The notes beneath the pieces are model-generated. The model did no database searches. It was given only the letters and a program-made list of their open reading frames with translations, and was not told the origin of the DNA. DNA of 64,000 bases from an uncultured Clostridium sp. (GTDB lineage Bacteria; Bacillota; Clostridia; TANB77; CAG-508), in assembly GCA_900553015.1 (NCBI GenBank), contig USBY01000002.1, forward strand, positions 1 through 64,000. Reading direction: 5' to 3'. Made by a program: the position numbers and the translations under genes. Positions 9,024 through 15,721 of this stretch are shown one piece after another. Position 1 is the stretch's first letter; each line of letters opens with the position of its first letter.

Positions 9024-9069
9024 ATTCACATATATTAATTAAAACTATAAATTTAGGAGGTTAGATACA

Positions 9070-9576
9070 ATGCAAACCTTATACATAATAACAGGTCCAG
9101 CTGGAGTCGGTAAAAGTACCATTTCTCAAGGATTAGCTAAAAGAAGCCAAAAATCCGCATTAATTGAAGGAGACAATATATATCATCAAGTTATTGGTGG
9201 ATATGCACAAGCTTGGAAACCTGAAAATCATTTAAAAACTTTTTGGAAAATATGCATAAATACAATTAAAATATATTTAGAGGATGGGTTTGATGTCGTA
9301 TTTAATTACATAATCTCTCCTAAAAATATTGAGTTAATAAAATCTTCAATTCAAAATTATAATATTAAAGTTGTCATTTTATTAACTGACGAATCCACTC
9401 TATTATCTAGAGATAAACAAAGACCTATAAATTGTCAAATGAATGAACGTTGTCTAACTTTATTAAATAATTTCAAGAATAGAAATTATAATCCAAAAAA
9501 TATATTAGATACATCTAATCTATCAATTGATGAAACTTTAAATATTATAGAAAATGAAAATAGATTTATTTTATAG
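9070..9576 (+). CDS. P-loop kinase-like protein (AAA_33/zeta-toxin-like fold)
   Basis: 168 residues. The N-terminal Walker A is GPAGVGKST (residues 8-16), followed by a substrate-binding Asp (EGDNIYHQV) and a weak Walker B-like segment (GFDVVFNYIISP). A lid region with Arg residues (SRDKQRPIN) is also visible. This is the layout of small nucleoside/antibiotic-type kinases such as chloramphenicol phosphotransferase-like or zeta-toxin-like proteins. The substrate is unknown. It starts 46 bp after the DUF6076-like gene with its own AGGAGG, and the next gene begins 10 bp after its stop. It is probably cargo of the integrative element; a resistance-type role is inference. Confidence 0.75.
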   Translation: MQTLYIITGPAGVGKSTISQGLAKRSQKSALIEGDNIYHQVIGGYAQAWKPENHLKTFWKICINTIKIYLEDGFDVVFNYIISPKNIELIKSSIQNYNIKVVILLTDESTLLSRDKQRPINCQMNERCLTLLNNFKNRNYNPKNILDTSNLSIDETLNIIENENRFIL

Positions 9577-9586
9577 GAGGTGTCAT

Positions 9587-10000
9587 ATGAACATACAGTT
9601 AGATTACTCTTTTTCTATTAATGAATTTCTAGAAATGGTCGAATCCGTTGGTTGGAAAACATATTCTGAGCTACAAGTTGAAAAAGCCTTGAAAAATACA
9701 ATGTATATGGTAAAAGCTACTGTTGACGGAAAACTAGCCGGCATAGGTAGAGTAGTTGGCGATTATAGCATTGTTTGTGTTTTAACAGATATCTGTGTAA
9801 AACCCGAATTTCAAGGACATGGAATCGGCTTAAAAATTACAAATGAATTAAAAAGATTAATTGAAACAAATGTAAGTGAAGGAGAAAAAATGCAAATAGA
9901 ATTAACTCCTACTGCTGGTAATGAAGCTTTTTATGAAAAAGCTGGTTTTAAATATAAGCCAGACAAAATTACTGGTATGTATTTATGGATAAAAAAATAA
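9587..10000 (+). CDS. GNAT-family N-acetyltransferase
   Basis: 137 residues with the acetyl-CoA binding motif VKPEFQGHGIGLKITNEL (motif A, Q/RxxGxG/A) and a C-terminal AFYEKAGFKY motif B. It would transfer an acetyl group to an amine of unknown identity. The ATG at 9587 is preferred over the longer frame beginning at 9554 because AGGAGG lies 6 bases before it and the earlier start would overlap the kinase gene. It forms a cargo pair with that kinase, upstream of the integrase. Kinase plus acetyltransferase pairs recall drug- or toxin-modifying functions, but no target can be named. Confidence 0.85.
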   Translation: MNIQLDYSFSINEFLEMVESVGWKTYSELQVEKALKNTMYMVKATVDGKLAGIGRVVGDYSIVCVLTDICVKPEFQGHGIGLKITNELKRLIETNVSEGEKMQIELTPTAGNEAFYEKAGFKYKPDKITGMYLWIKK

Positions 10001-10052
10001 ATTTATATAAAATCCTTGCCATAGTTATACTTGAAAGGAGGTGAAAAAAGTA

Positions 10053-11228
10053 ATGGCAGGGTATCTTGAAAAGAGAGGTAAACACTCATGGAGATTAATT
10101 GTATCACATGGTTTTGACAGTTACGGTAACAGGATTAGATATACTAAAAGCATAAAAGCAAATAGTAGACGTGAGGCAGATAAAGAACTTGTAAATTTTG
10201 TTTATGAAATTGAAAACGGTATTGTTTTACAAAACTCTTCAATGACATTTAAAGAATTTACAGATTTATGGTCTAAAAATTACGGTTCAAAAGAATTAGC
10301 TCCAAAAACTTATGAAAGATATAAAGGAATGTTAAACACTAGAATTATTCCCTACTTTGGACATTTTAAATTGTCTAATATAAAACCAACTCACATTATG
10401 AATTTCTATGATTATCTTTCAAAAGATCATCAGTTAAAAAGATGTAAAAATAATAATAGAAAAACCGTAATGAAAAGTCTATCATCTAAAACGATACTTG
10501 AGCATCACCGTTTACTACATGCTATGTTGCAAAATGCAGTATATTGGCAAATAATACCTTATAATCCAGCAGATAGAGTCAAACCACCTAAACACCAAAG
10601 ACCTCAAATCAAATATTATGATGACATTCAATGTAAGCAATTATTAGAAGCTTTAGAGAATGAAGAAATTAAATTTCAAACTATTGTTATATTAACATTG
10701 TTTACTGGTATGCGTAGAGGCGAAGTATTGGGTTTAGAATGGTCAGATATTGATTTTGATAATGGTTTTGTACATATTACTAAGGCTAGTCAATATACAT
10801 CTGAAAAAGGCATTTTCGTAAAAAATCCTAAAACTCAAAGTTCAATTAGAGAAGTTGGAATTCCTGATATAGTTATCAATATGCTTAAAAAATATAAAAC
10901 TTGGTATGATGCTGAAAAAGAAAAATGTGGTAGCTTATGGATTAACTCAAATAGACTATTTGTCACTTGGAATGGAAGTCCAATGCATCCTGATACAGTT
11001 ACAGATTGGTTTCGTTCTTTTATTAAAAAGAACAATTTGCCAAAGATTACTTTCCATGGTTTGCGACACACAAATGCTACTTTGCTTATATCTCAAAATG
11101 TAGATGTAGCTGTTGTAGCATCAAGATTAGGGCATGCTCAAATAACTACTACCTTAAACTTCTATGTGCATCCAATAGAAGCTCATAATAAAGAAGCAGG
11201 TAATGTTCTAGAGAAAATGCTCATATAA
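10053..11228 (+). CDS. int: Tyrosine site-specific integrase
   Basis: Integrates and excises the element. The N-terminal Arm-type DNA-binding domain (residues about 1-55, GYLEKRGKHSWRLIV) is followed by a SAM-like core-binding domain (about 65-175) and the catalytic domain. The active site is complete: Arg221 (TGMRRGE), His335 and Arg338 (HGLRH), His361 (LGHAQ) and Tyr371 (NFYVHP). 391 residues is normal for Tn916/phage-type integrases. I chose the ATG at 10053 because AGGAGG at 10036-10041 fits it, while the GTG at 10041 lies in the site itself. It is the last gene of the plus-strand operon and marks one end of the element. Confidence 0.95.
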   Translation: MAGYLEKRGKHSWRLIVSHGFDSYGNRIRYTKSIKANSRREADKELVNFVYEIENGIVLQNSSMTFKEFTDLWSKNYGSKELAPKTYERYKGMLNTRIIPYFGHFKLSNIKPTHIMNFYDYLSKDHQLKRCKNNNRKTVMKSLSSKTILEHHRLLHAMLQNAVYWQIIPYNPADRVKPPKHQRPQIKYYDDIQCKQLLEALENEEIKFQTIVILTLFTGMRRGEVLGLEWSDIDFDNGFVHITKASQYTSEKGIFVKNPKTQSSIREVGIPDIVINMLKKYKTWYDAEKEKCGSLWINSNRLFVTWNGSPMHPDTVTDWFRSFIKKNNLPKITFHGLRHTNATLLISQNVDVAVVASRLGHAQITTTLNFYVHPIEAHNKEAGNVLEKMLI

Positions 11229-11262
11229 ATCATTATAGAATATATAATTTTATAATGATTTT
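11228..11262 (+). terminator. Terminator after the integrase
   Basis: The hairpin AATCATTATA / TATAATGATT (10 bp, 13-nt loop) overlaps the last base of the integrase stop and ends in TTTT. It is AT-rich and so of moderate strength. Confidence 0.55.
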
Positions 11263-11570
11263 ACCAATAAAAACTCTTTTCAAAATTCTCAAAAATTACT
11301 TTTTTGATTTTTAAGTTTTATATAAATTAGCAATGGTTAAATATGCTATTTATTGCATAAAAATGTAGGGACTGTCCCCAAATTGTCCCCACTTTTAGAA
11401 TTTATATTAAATTTTATTCAAATAAAATTACTTTTAATCCATTGATACTGTAAGATTACGTTGTTTTAGCATGTTACTTATTTACAGTAGATTTCAACGG
11501 GTTATGAGCTAAAACTCTTCTTTTTGATATACTAAATAAATTATAGTATTGCTTAGTCAATAAAATAATA
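11263..11570. other. Gene-free junction downstream of int; probable attachment end
   Basis: No credible gene is seen here. The stretch contains the double motif GGGACTGTCCCC...TTGTCCCC (11368-11390), which is related to the dispersed repeat described elsewhere. AT-rich DNA follows with a partial TTTCAACGGGTTATGAGC stretch near 11490. An attachment site is expected here from the position of the integrase. I could not find a matching direct repeat elsewhere in the window, so the left end of the element may lie beyond position 1. Confidence 0.35.
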
Positions 11571-11595
11571 AAAAAGTCTGAATATCAGACTTTTT
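11571..11595 (-). terminator. Terminator of the DUF262-HEPN pair
   Basis: Perfect 11-bp stem AAAAAGTCTGA / TCAGACTTTTT with a 3-nt loop, overlapping the stop codon of the HEPN gene. The T-run follows on the minus strand. Confidence 0.8.
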
Positions 11596-12064
11596 AACTT
11601 ACTATAGAATCTAAAACCATTATTATATTATATCCACTAAAAAAATATGTAATAATATCATCTATTGATGATGTTATTGAATTACCATGTGCCAACTGAT
11701 TCCTAAGTTCAACTAAGGAGTTTAAAGATTGCTTATCTACCTCCTGTATTGCGGCTTTAAAAGCTGCATTCCAATCTCCATTTATTTGTTTTAATAAAGA
11801 ACACATATTATCAAATTTTGGATTAGCGCTACCATCTTTAATATGTTTTGAAAAATAAGCTATAGCTTCTTGATTCGCATTTTTTATTAAATGATTATAT
11901 ATAATATCTTTAAACACAATTTCAAGTGTGCCACAGCTTTTTATCACGGAATATGAAACCAAATATTTTACCATATCTCCCAATGGATCTTTGGTAATAA
12001 ATTTTTTTATATTGGTTAATTCCGATATACAATCCTGGATGGATTGATTATTATTTCCATTCAT
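11594..12064 (-). CDS. HEPN-domain protein (putative RNase or partner of DUF262 protein)
   Basis: 156 residues, all helical, carrying the HEPN signature RNQLAH (Arg121-x4-His126) in the fourth helix. The fold and length agree with the RiboL-PSP/MAE_28990-like HEPN group. HEPN proteins with an intact R-x4-6-H motif are often metal-independent RNases in toxin-antitoxin or phage-defence systems. The gene overlaps the end of the DUF262 gene by 14 bp, so the two are translated together and probably act together. It has its own terminator overlapping the stop codon. RNase activity is inferred from the motif; a non-catalytic HEPN is possible. Confidence 0.7.
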   Translation of the reverse strand: MNGNNNQSIQDCISELTNIKKFITKDPLGDMVKYLVSYSVIKSCGTLEIVFKDIIYNHLIKNANQEAIAYFSKHIKDGSANPKFDNMCSLLKQINGDWNAAFKAAIQEVDKQSLNSLVELRNQLAHGNSITSSIDDIITYFFSGYNIIMVLDSIVS

Positions 12065-13199
12065 AATTTAAATCAAATAAATATTCAGTAGCTAAAGTAA
12101 TCCTTTTTTTAATATTTTCTATTTTAGTAGTTCTAGTACTAATTGCATCTTTAAATTCTTCATTATTTAACAATTTAATATGTTTATCTTTTATCTCAGA
12201 GAAATTATAAGTTGAAAAATCTAAGTGTTTGGAAGCATATAGAAATGCAGCAGAAACTGCTTCAAATATTGTAGGGTGAAATTTTGGCACATATATTTCA
12301 CTATATATCTCTTCTGGATTATTTTTAAATGACAAGTTATTAAATGCTATACTTCCTAAATTTATATTAATAATATGCATAATTTTTTCAAAAGTTGATT
12401 TTAATTTTTCATACTGATTATCATCTATATTTGAATTTTGTGACATATATTCATTTAAAAACTTTTTCAATATAATTTGGTTTTTTAAATAAAAATCCGT
12501 ATTTTCAATATCAGTAATAGCAAAAAATCTAAGAATATTTTCCATGTCAAGCATTCTAATGTCTTCTTTGCAATTTAATAATTCTCTCCAATCAGTATTC
12601 TTGTTTAATTCTATCAATAAATCATTAAAGCGCCCATGATAAACGCAATTTCTAATTTCTTGAGAAGATAAAGTTCTTCCAGAAGTGTTTATCCTTTCAA
12701 AAATTTGAAACATCCCTGTATCATTATTTGGTTTTTTCTGCTCAAATATAATGGCATGTATTGTAGTATTTTTTATACGTCTTTGTTCATCATCAGACAA
12801 TTCAGAAAAGGCCTTACCTCTCCATCTTTCATTAATTATAATAGAATTTGAAAGTTTAAATACTTTATTATTCTGCGAAAAAATACCTTTGACATAATCA
12901 TATACAGTCTTTATTCTTTGATAACCATCTATAATTAATTGCTGCTCATTCTTTTTCGCTAAAAAAATACTTGGAATTGGTAAGCCTAATAGAATCGAAT
13001 CTATTAATCTGCTTGCCTCATCTAATTTCCATACATAATTACGTTGAAGAGTTGGTTTAATAAGGTCTTTATCATCATACATCATAATTAATTCTCTAAA
13101 AGTTAAATCAGCTCCCCATGAGGTGATATTAAATAAATCATCATCTGAATATGAAGAATTTTCTTCTTTATTTATTATAGTTTTAAAATTACGTTCCAT
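12051..13199 (-). CDS. DUF262 (GmrSD-N/ParB-like) protein
   Basis: Contains the DUF262 hallmarks QRNYVW (residues 52-57, after MERNF start) and IDGYQR (90-95), then FERINTSGRTLSSQEIRN (about 180-200). DUF262 domains resemble ParB-type nucleotide hydrolases and are found in GmrSD/type IV-like restriction and other defence proteins. The C-terminal half is helical with no HNH nuclease visible, so it is a stand-alone DUF262. The ATG at 13199 has GAAGGGA 6 bases upstream. The frame also stays open to 13418, where ATGATG follows AGAGG, so a form 73 residues longer cannot be excluded. It is co-translated with the HEPN protein. Confidence 0.75.
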   Translation of the reverse strand: MERNFKTIINKEENSSYSDDDLFNITSWGADLTFRELIMMYDDKDLIKPTLQRNYVWKLDEASRLIDSILLGLPIPSIFLAKKNEQQLIIDGYQRIKTVYDYVKGIFSQNNKVFKLSNSIIINERWRGKAFSELSDDEQRRIKNTTIHAIIFEQKKPNNDTGMFQIFERINTSGRTLSSQEIRNCVYHGRFNDLLIELNKNTDWRELLNCKEDIRMLDMENILRFFAITDIENTDFYLKNQIILKKFLNEYMSQNSNIDDNQYEKLKSTFEKIMHIININLGSIAFNNLSFKNNPEEIYSEIYVPKFHPTIFEAVSAAFLYASKHLDFSTYNFSEIKDKHIKLLNNEEFKDAISTRTTKIENIKKRITLATEYLFDLNYEWK

Positions 13200-13452
13200 A
13201 AAAATCCCTTCTCTACAAAATAATCTATTACAAAACTCTTTGTAATCAATCAAAGAGATTATATCATAATAGTCATATTTTGAAAAGCGTAATATTGGGA
13301 ATTTGTATGGAAACATAAAATAAAAATTTTTAATAGAAACATTGTTTTTACATATAGTTATTTTTTCAAAAACATTTAAATTGGTATTAGGAATATAATA
13401 ATAATTTTTTTTCATCATTTTACCTCTATTTCAGTATATGCACATAAAGCAA

Positions 13453-13573
13453 AAATATGTATATTATCTTTTTTTTGAATAAAAAATGGATAATATACAT
13501 ATTTAACTATTTCAAAAATCTTCATACTTTTTCTATAATTGTATTTTTTGATATAAAATTATGATTTTATATC
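13453..13573. repeat. Two perfect inverted repeats upstream of the DUF262 gene
   Basis: AAATATGTATATTATC (13453-13468) pairs perfectly with GATAATATACATATTT (13489-13504) across a 20-nt loop. GATAAAAT-type arms GATATAAAAT / ATTTTATATC (13550-13559 and 13564-13573) form a 10-bp stem with a 4-nt loop. Neither is followed by a real U-run. They may be operators for the DUF262-HEPN pair or the end of the radical SAM transcript. Confidence 0.5.
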
Positions 13574-13591
13574 ACGGTGAAATTATCTGCT

Positions 13592-14290
13592 TTATCCAAC
13601 CCCAAAATCCGTATTCTCAACTAAAATATCAACATTCTCGAAATCCTTATACAACGGATAAACCTCCTGCATAAACTTTCTTTTTAAATCCTCATCAGCA
13701 GGCATAATATCATCCATTTCCTTGTACAAATTAACACAAACTCTATCAAAATTTTCCATTCCAATTTTAATATCCTCTTTTACTTGCTCTAAAGTTTGTC
13801 CTTCAACTCCAACCAACAAATTAACTATATCAAACACTTCCTGCAAAGCAGATAAAGTAGGATAGCCAAATCCTTTATTTAAAATTTTCTCCCTAAAATC
13901 AGCGTCAAAAGTCTCCACTCCACCTTTTACCTGTAAAACTATTCCTAATTTTGAACACTTTTTTCTTAGGTCTATTATGCGTGATTTATACATATAGTGA
14001 CTTTCTATAATTAATCTTTTAATTTCTTTTTGTTTACAAACTTTTAACAACTTATTAAAGCTTTTTTCATTTAATTCAAATATACTTCCTGAATTAATAG
14101 CTTCTAGTACACCGAATTCTCCTGTAACTTTATCTAACGCTTCAGCATTTATCTTATATTGCCCCTCTTCATCTTTATTTCTGTCTAAATGATAATTACA
14201 AAACTTACACTTACTCCATTTGCATCCATTACCGATTAATAAAACGATTTCTCTTTTATCTTTATCTAGTATTTTTGAATATCTTTCCAT
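13592..14290 (-). CDS. Radical SAM protein with unusual CX4CX2C cluster motif
   Basis: 232 residues. The N-terminus has GNGCKWSKCKFCNYH, in which the three cysteines are spaced C-x4-C-x2-C (residues about 23-31) rather than the common C-x3-C-x2-C. Beta-alpha repeats follow, consistent with a partial TIM barrel (RLIIESHYMYKSR, VLQVKGGVETFD, LLVGVEGQT). The C-terminus has no second cysteine cluster. Such proteins bind a 4Fe-4S cluster and cleave S-adenosylmethionine; the reaction here is unknown. It is a single gene with no operon partner: DUF262-HEPN lies downstream and one of the G+C-rich cassettes upstream. Distantly it recalls Elp3/YhcC-like enzymes acting on RNA, but this is inference. Confidence 0.75.
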   Translation of the reverse strand: MERYSKILDKDKREIVLLIGNGCKWSKCKFCNYHLDRNKDEEGQYKINAEALDKVTGEFGVLEAINSGSIFELNEKSFNKLLKVCKQKEIKRLIIESHYMYKSRIIDLRKKCSKLGIVLQVKGGVETFDADFREKILNKGFGYPTLSALQEVFDIVNLLVGVEGQTLEQVKEDIKIGMENFDRVCVNLYKEMDDIMPADEDLKRKFMQEVYPLYKDFENVDILVENTDFGVG

Positions 14291-14429
14291 AATTCTCCTC
14301 TTCCAGACATTACCTTAATAAACTTTTCTATAATTTTTATCTTCTTCTATAAAATCCGTACTATTTATATGCTTTACGAACATTCTAATATTAATCTTTC
14401 TCTATTTCAAGTTTTTCCTACCAACTTAT

Positions 14430-14473
14430 ATAATTAACTTTACTGATTTTCATAATTAACTTTACTGATTTTC
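14430..14473. repeat. Exact 22-bp tandem duplication in intergenic DNA
   Basis: The 22-bp unit at 14430-14451 is repeated without change at 14452-14473 (unit begins ATAATTAACTT and ends TGATTTTC). The rest of the 14291-14541 gap holds only a small hairpin (CCAGA/TCTGG, 14507-14519) and no gene. Confidence 0.8.
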
Positions 14474-14541
14474 ACAGTTTTATTAATTGCCAAAATAAAT
14501 TTTCCCCAGACTATCTGGAGGTTTTCATAAAACAAAAAATA

Positions 14542-14559
14542 CCACCCCGCATGGGGTGG
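14542..14559 (-). terminator. Strong terminator of the 14578 cassette gene
   Basis: GC-rich perfect stem CCACCCC / GGGGTGG with a 4-nt loop, followed on the minus strand by TATTTTTTGTTTT. Confidence 0.9.
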
Positions 14560-14577
14560 ATAAAATGTAAAAGCAAA

Positions 14578-14820
14578 TCAGTTATGGATGATTACCTCCA
14601 TAGGTAATTTGCCATTCGAGGCTTTCAAGTTGCCAATTTCAGTTACAGTTCGTGAATCAAATCCTCGGAAAATTGAAACTTCTCCATCTTCTGATCGAAC
14701 TGTTATGAAATCACCTATCCGTTCAGATGCAATATCAAAGCTTTTTCCTGCTTCGATAATCGCTCCCTTTCCATAATAGCTAATTTCAACTGTTTTTGAT
14801 GTTTCATTTGTAATTTTCAT
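14578..14820 (-). CDS. Small orphan protein, single-gene cassette
   Basis: 80 residues, not recognised. It is probably all-beta and acidic (EISYYGKGAIIEAGKSFDI, FITVRSEDGEVSIFRGF) with no signal peptide or membrane segment, suggesting a small beta-barrel or binding domain. The gene uses more G and C than its neighbours. It stands alone, with AGCGAGG before the ATG, a near-consensus promoter at 14857-14885 and a strong terminator at 14542-14559. It is one of seven such self-contained minus-strand cassettes in the window. No function can be given. Confidence 0.65.
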   Translation of the reverse strand: MKITNETSKTVEISYYGKGAIIEAGKSFDIASERIGDFITVRSEDGEVSIFRGFDSRTVTEIGNLKASNGKLPMEVIIHN

Positions 14821-14856
14821 GTCTATCTACCTCGCTTTCAAATAAAACACACATAT

Positions 14857-14885
14857 ATTATAGCACATTGTTGACATAACTTCAA
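14857..14885 (-). promoter_or_regulatory. Promoter of the 14578 cassette
   Basis: Read on the minus strand: TTGAAG (14880-14885), 17-bp spacer, TATAAT (14857-14862). The transcript start would be about 14850, leaving a short leader of about 30 nt. Confidence 0.75.
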
Positions 14886-14894
14886 ATCACTTTT

Positions 14895-15698
14895 TTAATG
14901 AATTAATTTCTCTAAAAAAACTGCAACACCGTCATCATCATTAGACAACGTTATTTCATCTGCTTTTTCTTTTACAATATCAATTGCATTTGCTACTGCA
15001 ACTTTATACCCTACTTGTTCAAACATTGATAAATCATTATTATCATCGCCAATTGCAATTGCTTCTTCTTTCTTGATATTCAAAATTTCTAATAATTTTT
15101 TTATTGCAGTTCCCTTATTGCAATCTATATTTGCAATATCACAAAAGATAGTTTTATCATCTTTAAATTTAATATCTAATAAACTTTTATGTCTATTTTT
15201 TATCTCAACATTTTCTACCTGTTCAAGTTTAGGTATCAAATTCTTTATTTTGTCAAAATCGCTATCTGCTATTGTGCATTGCACAACATCATTATTATAT
15301 ACAAAATTTCTTATATCCTCTACTAATTTTATCTCTTGATCTGGATGTTTTACTTTATTTACAACTCTTCCTTCTCCAACATTCATAATAAATCTAACAT
15401 CCGCTGGATTAGCGATCTCATAAAGTTTTATTATTGCTTCTTTATCCATTTTGTTTATATATAGCACTTTATTTTGTTCATAATCAAAAATGTTCCCACC
15501 ACTTGATGTAATAATATATTTACTCGCAAAACATTCTCTACTTATCTTTTCGGTATATTTTCTTGGTCTTCCAGAGCACAATATTACTAAAATTCCATTC
15601 TCTGTAACTTTCTTAATTGTATTTATAGTTTTTATTGAAAGTTCTCTTTCACTATTTCTTAAAGTTCCATCTATATCTATAAATATTGCTTTTATCAT
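14895..15698 (-). CDS. Cof-type HAD-IIB phosphatase
   Basis: 267 residues with the HAD motifs in order: FIDIDGTL (catalytic DxD near residue 8), LCSGRPRK (motif II Ser/Thr), a Lys region and GDDNNDLSMFEQVG (motif IV). The large cap between motifs II and III is of the type IIB (Cof/YidA) form. Such enzymes remove phosphate from sugar phosphates, pyridoxal phosphate or flavin/thiamin precursors; the substrate cannot be told from sequence. It lies 23 bp downstream of the large helicase gene on the same strand with AAAGGAG before the ATG, so it may be co-transcribed with it. Confidence 0.9.
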   Translation of the reverse strand: MIKAIFIDIDGTLRNSERELSIKTINTIKKVTENGILVILCSGRPRKYTEKISRECFASKYIITSSGGNIFDYEQNKVLYINKMDKEAIIKLYEIANPADVRFIMNVGEGRVVNKVKHPDQEIKLVEDIRNFVYNNDVVQCTIADSDFDKIKNLIPKLEQVENVEIKNRHKSLLDIKFKDDKTIFCDIANIDCNKGTAIKKLLEILNIKKEEAIAIGDDNNDLSMFEQVGYKVAVANAIDIVKEKADEITLSNDDDGVAVFLEKLIH

Positions 15699-15721
15699 AA
15701 ATCTTAACTCCTTTATATTTC

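Noticed and set aside
5080..11570. A complete prophage
   Set aside because: No terminase, capsid, tail, lysis or large replication gene; only a compact integrative module is present.
14430..14473. A regulatory repeat with function
   Set aside because: Only two copies of an AT-rich 22-bp unit exist; a simple local duplication explains it.
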